The notes beneath the pieces are model-generated. The model searched no databases. It worked only from the letters and a program-made list of their open reading frames with translations, and was not told the DNA's origin. 8,127 bases of DNA from an uncultured Blautia sp. (GTDB lineage Bacteria; Bacillota; Clostridia; Lachnospirales; Lachnospiraceae), in assembly GCA_934394595.1 (NCBI GenBank), contig CAKRRX010000116.1:1-8127 (forward strand), given 5' to 3'. Numbering within the stretch: the first letter of the stretch is position 1; each line of letters opens with the position of its first letter. This document shows, piece by piece, positions 1 through 6,115 of the stretch. The position numbers were made by a program, and so were the translations under genes.

Positions 1-29
1 TGTGAAACGGTCAATAAGAGTAGTAAAAG

Positions 30-35
30 TATAAT
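30..35 (+). promoter_or_regulatory. Candidate -10 box upstream of the polyamine operon
   Basis: The hexamer TATAAT is a perfect sigma-A -10 match, and an overlapping AT-rich TATATA follows at 39-44. No good TTGACA-like -35 is visible about 17 bases upstream, and there is no TGn extension. It is listed because no better -10 lies between here and the first operon gene. If used, transcription would start near 42 and give a leader of about 200 bases containing the hairpin, small ORF and terminator listed below. Confidence 0.25.
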
Positions 36-76
36 TGCTATATAGACTCTGACACGCATGATCCAGAAGTTTTATT

Positions 77-113
77 TGTAAAACTGAAAGAGGGTATCAC
101 ATGCTCTTTTACA
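77..113 (+). other. Weak hairpin around the leader ORF start
   Basis: TGTAAAA (77-83) can pair with TTTTACA (107-113), and GAG (90-92) can extend the stem by pairing with CTC (104-106), leaving 84-89 bulged. The partial Shine-Dalgarno AGAGGG (89-94) and the ATG at 101 fall inside it. No T-run follows, so it is not a terminator. It could affect translation of the small ORF at 101-163. The stem is AT-rich and may be coincidental. Confidence 0.3.
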
Positions 114-163
114 GGTTAAATAAAACAGATGAATACAGATCAAAACGCAGGTTTGTGGCTTAG
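101..163 (+). CDS. Possible 20-residue leader peptide, arginine-rich
   Basis: An ATG at 101 opens a 20-codon ORF ending in TAG at 161-163. A partial Shine-Dalgarno (GAGG, 90-93) lies 7 bases upstream. The product has four Arg among 20 residues (codons AGG 113-115, AGA 137-139, CGC 146-148, AGG 149-151) and two Lys, with the run RSKRR near its end. The last Arg codons coincide with the 5' arm of the terminator at 138-187, and the stop codon lies in its loop, so a translating ribosome would stop that terminator folding. Leader peptides that sense a substrate are known upstream of other polyamine genes, for example the ornithine-responsive leader upstream of speF in E. coli. No similarity to it is claimed. 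An ORF this short can occur by chance, so conservation is the key test. Confidence 0.35.
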   Translation: MLFYRLNKTDEYRSKRRFVA

Positions 164-187
164 TGCCATGCCTGCGTTTTTTTGATC
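138..187 (+). terminator. Strong intrinsic terminator or attenuator ahead of speA
   Basis: AAAACGCAGG (142-151) pairs perfectly with CCTGCGTTTT (171-180). An inner TGGC/GCCA stem (156-159 with 165-168) is capped by TTAGT, and the T-run spans 177-183. GATC on both flanks (138-141 and 184-187) extends the symmetry, and A-rich bases opposite the T-run could allow some function on the other strand. It ends 62 bases before the speA start. No upstream gene is visible, and no convincing promoter lies at 188-249. It could therefore end a transcript from outside the window or act as an attenuator of the operon. Its identity as a terminator is firm; its regulatory role is inference. Confidence 0.8.
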
Positions 188-240
188 TGGTCAGTCTGTG
201 GAATTGCTGATTGAGGGTTGAAGCAAAGGAAACTGGAAAT

Positions 241-245
241 GGAGG
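241..245 (+). promoter_or_regulatory. Ribosome binding site deciding the speA start
   Basis: GGAGG lies 4 bases before the ATG at 250 and only 1 base before the in-frame ATG at 247. An in-frame TTG at 211 has no Shine-Dalgarno in front of it. The site therefore favours 250 as the start, which also gives the family's usual length. Confidence 0.75.
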
Positions 246-249
246 AATG

Positions 250-1719
250 ATGAAAGGAAGTCGTTTTAAATTAAACCAGAATCATGCACCTATACATGAA
301 GCTCTGGAGACTTTCCGACGAATGAGAGTTGTCCCCTTTGACGTTCCAGGTCATAAACGTGGGAGAGGTAATCCGGAACTGACAGAATTCCTGGGGCAAA
401 AATGTGTGGGAGTGGACGTTAACAGTATGAAACCACTGGATAACCTCTGTCATCCGATTTCTGTAATACGGGAAGCAGAAGAATTGGCAGCAGATGCTTT
501 TGGAGCAGCACATGCATTTCTGATGGTTGGAGGGACAACAAGTTCCGTTCAGACAATGGTATTGACCGCCTGCAAACGTGGAGACGAAATTATACTGCCC
601 CGTAATGTTCACAGAAGTGTTTTAAATGCCCTTGTTTTGTGTGGTGCAATTCCTGTTTATGTAAACCCGGAAGTGGATCAGAGACTGGGAATATCGCTGG
701 GAATGCGCAGAGAACAGGTGGAGAAAGCCATAAAAGAACATCCGAAAGCAGTTGCAGTACTGGTAAATAACCCGACTTATTATGGAATATGCAGTGATTT
801 ACGTGCGATTGTCAAGATGGCCCATGAGGCTGGGATGATGTGCCTGGCAGATGAAGCACATGGAACCCATTTTTATTTTGGCGGGGGCCTTCCTGTTTCA
901 GCTATGGCAGCTGGTGCAGATATGGCAGCTGTATCCATGCATAAGAGCGGAGGAAGCCTTACACAGTCAAGTCTTCTTCTTACCGGTCCTGCAGTACATG
1001 CTGGTTATGTACGTCAGATCATTAATCTGACACAGACGACCTCAGGCAGTTATCTTCTGATGTCCAGTCTGGATATTTCGAGAAGAAATCTTGCGCAGCG
1101 CGGCCGCCAGATTTTTCATCAGGTGGCAGATATGGCGGAATACGCAAGAGAGGAAATTAATGCAATCGGTGGCTATTATGCATTTGGAAAAGAACTGGTA
1201 AATGGTAATTCGGTGTTTGATTTTGATATTACAAAACTAAGTGTACATACGTTAGATATCGGACTTGCGGGAATTGAAGTTTACGATATTTTGCGGGATG
1301 AATATGATATTCAGATAGAATTTGGTGATATTGGAAATATTCTTGCGTATCTTTCCATTGGTGACCGTACTCAGGAGGTGGAACGTCTGGTAAGTGCGCT
1401 TGCTGAAATTCGCAGACGTTTTCAGACGGACGGATCCGGGCTTTTAAGTCAGGAGTATATTGATCCCCAGGTGGTAACCAGTCCGCAAGAAGCTTTTTAT
1501 GCAGATAAATGCAGCCTGCCGCTTCGTGAAACAGAAGGAAAAGTATGCAGTGAATTTGTAATGTGTTATCCACCGGGAATTCCGATTCTTGCACCGGGAG
1601 AGCGGATCACGGCAGAAATCCTGGATTATATTGAATATGCAAAAGCAAAGGGCTGTAATATGACAGGACCTGAAGATCCGGATATTTTGAGACTGAATGT
1701 ACTGACAGGGAGGGAATGA
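250..1719 (+). CDS. speA: Arginine decarboxylase, PLP-dependent (Orn/Lys/Arg decarboxylase family)
   Basis: Cytosolic enzyme expected to decarboxylate L-arginine to agmatine, the first step of putrescine synthesis. The 489-residue product matches the roughly 490 residues of the Bacillus SpeA type of fold-I decarboxylase. An N-terminal segment with DVPGHKRGRG leads into the aminotransferase-like PLP domain. This carries the motif D201-E-A-H204-G, where the Asp typically contacts the pyridine nitrogen, and S-M-H-K232, where Lys232 is the likely Schiff-base lysine. A small C-terminal domain contains the conserved YPPGIP and APGE segment. The family includes lysine and ornithine decarboxylases, and the sequence alone does not fix the substrate. 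The agmatinase two genes downstream argues for arginine. The stop codon lies inside the speE start region, so the two are probably translationally coupled. A terminator and possible leader peptide upstream suggest attenuation. Confidence 0.92.
   Translation: MKGSRFKLNQNHAPIHEALETFRRMRVVPFDVPGHKRGRGNPELTEFLGQKCVGVDVNSMKPLDNLCHPISVIREAEELAADAFGAAHAFLMVGGTTSSVQTMVLTACKRGDEIILPRNVHRSVLNALVLCGAIPVYVNPEVDQRLGISLGMRREQVEKAIKEHPKAVAVLVNNPTYYGICSDLRAIVKMAHEAGMMCLADEAHGTHFYFGGGLPVSAMAAGADMAAVSMHKSGGSLTQSSLLLTGPAVHAGYVRQIINLTQTTSGSYLLMSSLDISRRNLAQRGRQIFHQVADMAEYAREEINAIGGYYAFGKELVNGNSVFDFDITKLSVHTLDIGLAGIEVYDILRDEYDIQIEFGDIGNILAYLSIGDRTQEVERLVSALAEIRRRFQTDGSGLLSQEYIDPQVVTSPQEAFYADKCSLPLRETEGKVCSEFVMCYPPGIPILAPGERITAEILDYIEYAKAKGCNMTGPEDPDILRLNVLTGRE
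1708..1714 (+). promoter_or_regulatory. Ribosome binding site deciding the speE start
   Basis: GGGAGGG lies within the last codons of speA, 7 bases before the ATG at 1722. The ATG at 1716 would leave 1 base and the ATG at 1728 would leave 13, so 1722 has the best spacing. Confidence 0.65.
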
Positions 1720-1721
1720 CA

Positions 1722-2576
1722 ATGGAAATGTGGTTTTCAGAATTTCATACACCGGATGTGAAGCACAGCATCCGGGTAAATCGTCAGCTCTATTCTAAAC
1801 AGAGTGATTACCAGAGGATTGATATTTTTGAGACACCGGAATTCGGACGTGTGCTGACTTTGGATGGAAATGTAATGCTCACAGAGAGAGATGAATTTAT
1901 CTATGATGAGATGATTACACACGTGCCGATGGCAATCCATAAAGAGGCAAGCGACATTCTTGTGATTGGCGCCGGTGACGGCGGTGTTGTCCGGGAACTG
2001 ACCAGATATGACCGGGTCAGACGTATTGATCTGGTAGAAATGGATCCGATGGTTGTGGAAGCCTGTCGCGCATATCTTCCGGGAAATGCGTGCAGACTGG
2101 ACGACCGAAGAGTACATCTTCATTACGAAAATGCACTGAAGTTTATCCGACGTTGTGAAGGAAAATATGATCTTATCATTGTGGATTCTTCGGATCCATT
2201 TGGCCCGTCCGAAGGGCTGTTTACCCGTGAGTTTTATGGGAACTGTTATAACGCATTAAAAGATGATGGAATTATGGTCAATCAGCAGGGAAGTCCGTTC
2301 TATACTGAGGATGCACATGCCATGCAGCGCAGTCATAAGAAGATTGCCAGCACATTTCAGATCAGCCGGGTTTATCAGGCACACATCCCGACGTTTGCAG
2401 CAGGTTACTGGTTGTTTGGATTTGCAAGTAAAAAATATCATCCTGTTGATGATCTGGATCCGGAAGCATGGAATGCATTAAACCTTCGTACACGTTATTA
2501 TACAACAAGACTCCATAAAGGAGCATTTTATCTTCCGGCATTTCTGGAAGAGATGCTGAAAGAAGTGGAGGAATAA
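1722..2576 (+). CDS. speE: Spermidine synthase-family aminopropyltransferase
   Basis: Predicted to transfer an aminopropyl group from decarboxylated AdoMet to putrescine, giving spermidine and methylthioadenosine. The 284-residue length is normal. An N-terminal beta domain (about 1-55, WFSE to LDGNVML) precedes a Rossmann methyltransferase-like fold with the AdoMet loop G83-A-G-D-G-G88, the acidic VEMD strand, and the catalytic D155-S-S-D158-P followed by FGPSEGLF. Differences from well-known SpeE proteins are visible. The usual YHEM is Y61-D-E-M64, and the PTYPSG(L)W type of segment is P223-TFAAGY-W230; these lie in or near the amine pocket. The start at 1722 (MEMWFSE) is chosen by Shine-Dalgarno spacing; 1716 would overlap speA by 4 bases and add two residues. 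No AdoMet decarboxylase gene is in the window, so the donor must be made elsewhere or the true donor or acceptor differs. Family assignment is firm; exact substrates are less certain. Confidence 0.88.
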   Translation: MEMWFSEFHTPDVKHSIRVNRQLYSKQSDYQRIDIFETPEFGRVLTLDGNVMLTERDEFIYDEMITHVPMAIHKEASDILVIGAGDGGVVRELTRYDRVRRIDLVEMDPMVVEACRAYLPGNACRLDDRRVHLHYENALKFIRRCEGKYDLIIVDSSDPFGPSEGLFTREFYGNCYNALKDDGIMVNQQGSPFYTEDAHAMQRSHKKIASTFQISRVYQAHIPTFAAGYWLFGFASKKYHPVDDLDPEAWNALNLRTRYYTTRLHKGAFYLPAFLEEMLKEVEE

Positions 2577-2579
2577 TTC

Positions 2580-3437
2580 ATGCTTTTACCTAATGTAGAA
2601 ACTTTTATTGGCTGCGAAAGCAGTTTTGAGGAAGCCTCTGTTGTTCTTTATGGCGCGCCCTTTGATTCTACTACAAGTTTTCGTCCAGGTGCCAGGTTTG
2701 GTCCCTCAGCTATGCGCCATGAGAGCTTTGGACTTGAGACCTACAGTCCATATCAGGACAGAGACCTAATGGATATCAGGGTGTTTGACAGCGGGGATCT
2801 GGAACTTTGTTTTGGAAGCAGTGAAATGGCTCTTTCAGATATTGAAAAGAGAGCAGCGGAAATATTGAAAGCAGAAAAAGTCCCATTGCTTCTGGGGGGA
2901 GAACATCTGGTGACATTGGCAGCAGTACGTGCTGTAGTTGATAAATATCCGGATGTTCATATTATTCATTTTGATGCACATGCAGATTTAAGAGATGATT
3001 ATCTGGGAGCCAAATTAAGCCATGCCTGTGTGCTGCGAAGATGTTATGAGCTTTTGGGGGATAACCGCATTCATCAGTTCTGCATCCGAAGCGGCGAGAG
3101 AGAAGAATTTCAGTTTGCCGCACAGCATACAGATTTCCATCCGTTTACTTTTGACGGTCTGGAAGAGGTAGTCAAGAGGTTGAAAGAAAAAAAGGTTCCG
3201 GTATATTTTACCATTGATCTGGACTGTCTGGATCCGTCTGTATTTCCGGGAACAGGAACTCCGGAGGCAGGAGGGGTAAGCTTTCTGGAACTTCTGGAAG
3301 CAATCAGAACTGTTTCTCAGACAAATGTAGTAGGGGCAGATGTCAATGAACTGGCACCTATGCTGGATACAAGCGGTGTTTCAACTGCAACAGCATGCAA
3401 GGTTCTTCGAGAACTGCTTCTGGCAATCACAAAATAA
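2580..3437 (+). CDS. speB: Agmatinase (ureohydrolase family)
   Basis: Predicted Mn-dependent cytosolic enzyme hydrolysing agmatine to putrescine and urea. The 285-residue product has the complete arginase/agmatinase metal set: H109 in GGEH, D132-A-H134-A-D136, and D213-L-D215 in the DLDCLDP motif, followed by the family segment PGTGTPEAGG. All six expected metal ligands are present. A GGAGG at 2567-2571 sits 8 bases before the ATG, and only 3 bases separate it from speE, so it belongs to the same transcript. Together with SpeA it completes arginine to putrescine. Ureohydrolases can act on other guanidino compounds, including aminopropylagmatine in the carboxyaminopropylagmatine route known from some bacteria. 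That is an alternative here because a carboxyspermidine-type dehydrogenase follows. Confidence 0.9.
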   Translation: MLLPNVETFIGCESSFEEASVVLYGAPFDSTTSFRPGARFGPSAMRHESFGLETYSPYQDRDLMDIRVFDSGDLELCFGSSEMALSDIEKRAAEILKAEKVPLLLGGEHLVTLAAVRAVVDKYPDVHIIHFDAHADLRDDYLGAKLSHACVLRRCYELLGDNRIHQFCIRSGEREEFQFAAQHTDFHPFTFDGLEEVVKRLKEKKVPVYFTIDLDCLDPSVFPGTGTPEAGGVSFLELLEAIRTVSQTNVVGADVNELAPMLDTSGVSTATACKVLRELLLAITK

Positions 3438-3507
3438 ACCGGAAATATACAGTCAAAATGATATTTTAAAATACGCTGTTGAGGAAACAGTTATATATCA
3501 ACATAAA

Positions 3508-3513
3508 AAGGAG
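3508..3513 (+). promoter_or_regulatory. Ribosome binding site deciding the dehydrogenase start
   Basis: AAGGAG lies 7 bases before the ATG at 3521. The reading frame is open upstream to an ATG at 3479, but that start has no comparable site and would add 14 basic residues before the Rossmann strand. The 83-base gap between speB and this gene (3438-3520) shows no convincing promoter or terminator. It does contain two small, mutually exclusive 5-bp stems: CTGTT/AACAG, and GTTGA/TCAAC within 3478-3502. Confidence 0.8.
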
Positions 3514-3520
3514 AAAAATT

Positions 3521-4780
3521 ATGAGCAGAGTACTTGTAATCGGCTGCGGAGGGGTAGCCAGTGTAGCAATCCAGAAATGCTGTCAGGCAGACGAGGTATT
3601 TACAGAATTGTGTATTGCAAGCCGCACAAAAGAAAAATGTGATGCACTTGTAGAAAAATTAAAAGGAAAGACAAAGACAATTCTTACTACAGCTAAGGTT
3701 GACGCAGATGATGTAGATCAGCTGATCAAACTGATCAATGATTATAAACCGGATCTGGTAATGAATATCGCTCTTCCTTATCAGGATCTGACAATTATGG
3801 ACGCATGTCTGGCATGCGGCGTAAATTATATGGATACTGCGAATTATGAACCGGAAGATACCGATGATCCAAAATGGCGTGCCATTTATGAAAAACGTTG
3901 TAAAGAGGAGGGATTTTCCGCTTATTTTGATTATTCCTGGCAGTGGGCATATCGTAAAAAATTTGAAGAAGCAGGTCTTACGGCTTTACTGGGATGTGGA
4001 TTCGATCCAGGCGTTACACAGGCATACTGTGCCCATGCATTAAAGCATGAATTTGACCAGATTGATACCATTGATATTCTGGATTGTAATGGTGGAGATC
4101 ATGGATATGCTTTTGCCACAAATTTTAATCCGGAAATTAATCTCCGTGAAGTAAGTGCACCGGGAAGCTACTGGGAAAACGGACACTGGGTGGAAATTCC
4201 GCCGATGGCCATTAAGAGAGAATATAAGTTTGATCAGGTTGGAGATAAGGACATGTATCTGCTTCACCATGAGGAAATCGAATCTCTTGCAAAAACAATT
4301 CCGGGTGTAAAACGGATCCGTTTCTTTATGACCTTTGGACAGAGTTATCTGGATCATATGCGTTGTCTTGAAGATGTAGGAATGCTTTCTACAACACCGA
4401 TTCAGTACAATGGACAGGAGATTGTTCCAATCCAGTTTCTGAAAGCTCTGCTTCCGGATCCTGCAAGTCTTGGACCACGTACAAAAGGAAAAACAAACAT
4501 TGGCTGTATCTTTACAGGTGTGAAGGACGGAAAAGAAAAAACATATTATATTTACAATGTATGCGATCATCAGGAATGTTATCGTGAAGTTGGAAGCCAG
4601 GCTATCAGCTATACAACAGGTGTTCCGGCAATGTGCGGTGCACTTATGATGCTGACCGGAAAATGGATCAAACCGGGTGTATACACAGTAGAAGAGTTTG
4701 ATCCGGATCCGTTCCTGGATGCCCTTGACCAGTATGGTCTGCCACGCAGTGAAAGCCATGCTCCGGAGTTGGTAGATTGA
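3521..4780 (+). CDS. Carboxynorspermidine/carboxyspermidine dehydrogenase (saccharopine dehydrogenase-like)
   Basis: Predicted NADPH-dependent cytosolic enzyme condensing aspartate beta-semialdehyde with putrescine to give carboxyspermidine (with diaminopropane, carboxynorspermidine). The 419-residue product is close to the roughly 414 of the Vibrio enzyme. It begins with a Rossmann strand and the nucleotide loop G8-C-G-G-V-A13. It continues with family-typical segments that resemble the Vibrio protein from memory: SWQWAYRKKFEEAG, G160-F-D-P-G-V165, G191-G-D-H-G195 followed by ATNFNPE, YWENG, LLPDP, I362-S-Y-T-T-G-V-P369, and DPDPFL near the C-terminus. True saccharopine dehydrogenase is a less likely alternative, because the decarboxylase for this pathway follows immediately. 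Its stop codon shares one base with the nspC start. Agmatine rather than putrescine could be the amine acceptor, as in the carboxyaminopropylagmatine variant; sequence alone does not decide. Confidence 0.9.
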   Translation: MSRVLVIGCGGVASVAIQKCCQADEVFTELCIASRTKEKCDALVEKLKGKTKTILTTAKVDADDVDQLIKLINDYKPDLVMNIALPYQDLTIMDACLACGVNYMDTANYEPEDTDDPKWRAIYEKRCKEEGFSAYFDYSWQWAYRKKFEEAGLTALLGCGFDPGVTQAYCAHALKHEFDQIDTIDILDCNGGDHGYAFATNFNPEINLREVSAPGSYWENGHWVEIPPMAIKREYKFDQVGDKDMYLLHHEEIESLAKTIPGVKRIRFFMTFGQSYLDHMRCLEDVGMLSTTPIQYNGQEIVPIQFLKALLPDPASLGPRTKGKTNIGCIFTGVKDGKEKTYYIYNVCDHQECYREVGSQAISYTTGVPAMCGALMMLTGKWIKPGVYTVEEFDPDPFLDALDQYGLPRSESHAPELVD

Positions 4781-6000
4781 TGGAAGAACTGGATAAAAGA
4801 GCGCCGTTTATTGCTGCCGGCGGAAAGATTCCGCCGGAATTCAGGAGTATAAAAACACCATGCTATATCCTGGATGAAAATGCTCTTAGAAAAAATGCAA
4901 AGCTTCTTGGTAAAGTGGCCGAACGAACGGGCTGCAAGATGCTTCTTGCACAAAAAGCATTCAGTAACTATGATTGTTACCGCTTTTTTGAACCGTACCT
5001 TGCCGGAACAGAGGCCAGTGGACTTTTTGAGGCAAGACTGGGAGCAGAGGAAATGCCGGGAAAAGAAGTTCATGTATTTTGTGCCGGCTATCGTGCTGAT
5101 GAATTTGAAGAACTGCTTCATTATGCAGACCACATCGTGTTTAACTCTCCATCTCAGCTCCTCCGGTTTGGAAAAAGGGCAAAAGAAGCAGGAAAGAGTG
5201 TTGGGCTTCGGATCAACCCGGAATGCTCTACCCAGGAGGGACATGAGATTTATGATCCCTGCGCACCAGGAAGCCGTATGGGTACCACGAGAACTCAGTG
5301 GGATGAAGCATGTGAAAAAAATCCGGAGCTTCCGGATTTACTGGATGGTATTCATTTTCATACTCTTTGTGAACAGGATTCCGATGATCTGGAGACAACA
5401 CTTGTTTCTGTAAAGAAGAATTTTGGCAATCTGATTTCCAGGGTAAAATGGCTCAACTTTGGCGGCGGCCATCACATTACAAGACCCGGGTATGATATTG
5501 AACGACTGGAACGCTGCATCCGGATGGCAAAAGAGGAATGGAATGTGGAGGTTTATCTTGAACCGGGAGAAGCGTGGGCATTAAATGCAGGATTTCTTCT
5601 CACCAGTGTACTGGATGTTTTGAAAAATGGGGAGACACAGATTGCAATCCTGGATGTCAGTGCAGCCTGTCACATGCCGGATGTATTGGAAATGCCTTAT
5701 TGTCCGCCATTATTGGATGCAGATGAGATGGGAGAAGATGGCATTACTGTTCGTCTTGGAGGCCCAACCTGTCTGTCGGGAGATGTAATTGGAGACTACA
5801 AATTCAGACAGCTGCCCCAATATGGAGATCTTCTCATGTTTGGTGATATGGCTATCTATACCACATGCAAGAATAATACATTTAATGGAATGCCACTGCC
5901 GGATATCTGGCTTAGATGTGCTGACAGCACAATGCTGCCGCTTACAAATTTTGGCTATGCAGATTTTAAAGGAAGACTTGGAAGTCCGTGCAGGAAATGA
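4780..6000 (+). CDS. nspC: Carboxynorspermidine/carboxyspermidine decarboxylase
   Basis: PLP-dependent fold-III (alanine racemase-like) decarboxylase that removes the carboxyl group from carboxyspermidine to give spermidine, the last step of the AdoMet-independent route. The 406-residue product has the PLP lysine in L-A-Q-K59-A-F, H192-F-H194-T-L-C197-E, the phosphate-binding F-G228-G-G-H231, E261-P-G-E-A265, and the C-terminal C331-L-S-G-D335 segment, whose Cys is the likely partner-subunit active-site residue. These fit NspC better than diaminopimelate decarboxylase, a related family. The ATG at 4780 overlaps the preceding TGA stop by one base. GGAG at 4765-4768 is 11 bases away, so translational coupling is likely. 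A TTG at 4777 is a possible start one codon earlier with better spacing. It is the last gene of the operon. Confidence 0.92.
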   Translation: MEELDKRAPFIAAGGKIPPEFRSIKTPCYILDENALRKNAKLLGKVAERTGCKMLLAQKAFSNYDCYRFFEPYLAGTEASGLFEARLGAEEMPGKEVHVFCAGYRADEFEELLHYADHIVFNSPSQLLRFGKRAKEAGKSVGLRINPECSTQEGHEIYDPCAPGSRMGTTRTQWDEACEKNPELPDLLDGIHFHTLCEQDSDDLETTLVSVKKNFGNLISRVKWLNFGGGHHITRPGYDIERLERCIRMAKEEWNVEVYLEPGEAWALNAGFLLTSVLDVLKNGETQIAILDVSAACHMPDVLEMPYCPPLLDADEMGEDGITVRLGGPTCLSGDVIGDYKFRQLPQYGDLLMFGDMAIYTTCKNNTFNGMPLPDIWLRCADSTMLPLTNFGYADFKGRLGSPCRK

Positions 6001-6064
6001 TTTTAAAAGGAAATCTGTGCAGTATATACTTGCAGGATTTCGTGTGATGATATGATAATGGTTT

Positions 6065-6092
6065 TGGATGTGGCACCTGGGTGCCACATCCA
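6065..6092 (+). terminator. Probable operon terminator in a convergent gap
   Basis: GGATGTGGCAC (6066-6076) pairs perfectly with GTGCCACATCC (6081-6091) around a CTGG loop, and the T6065/A6092 pair makes 12 bp. On the plus strand the stem is followed by ATATTTAATT, a weak T-tract. The minus-strand tail is AAAACC, so it is not a good intrinsic terminator for the convergent gene. It lies 64 bases after nspC. It may end the operon inefficiently or serve as an mRNA 3' end stabiliser. Confidence 0.6.
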
Positions 6093-6115
6093 TATTTAAT
6101 TGGAGTTGAACAAAG

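Noticed and set aside
1..45. Tail of an upstream gene ending at 34 or 45
   Set aside because: Two frames are open from the window edge to these stops, but 10-14 codons give no recognisable protein sequence.
211..249. Extended N-terminus of SpeA from a TTG at 211
   Set aside because: The TTG has no Shine-Dalgarno, while GGAGG at 241-245 fits the ATG at 250; the extra residues do not look like family sequence.
3846..3846. Saccharopine dehydrogenase of lysine metabolism as the function of the 3521-4780 gene
   Set aside because: The fold is shared, but motif pattern, length and the adjacent nspC and speB fit the polyamine enzyme better.
4040..5244. Long minus-strand open frames opposite the dehydrogenase and nspC
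   Set aside because: They lie entirely opposite strongly supported genes, encode Cys/Phe/Ile-rich sequence with no recognisable domain, and are shadows.
4780..6000. Diaminopimelate decarboxylase (lysA)
   Set aside because: Same fold family, but the motif spacing and the preceding carboxyspermidine dehydrogenase point to nspC.
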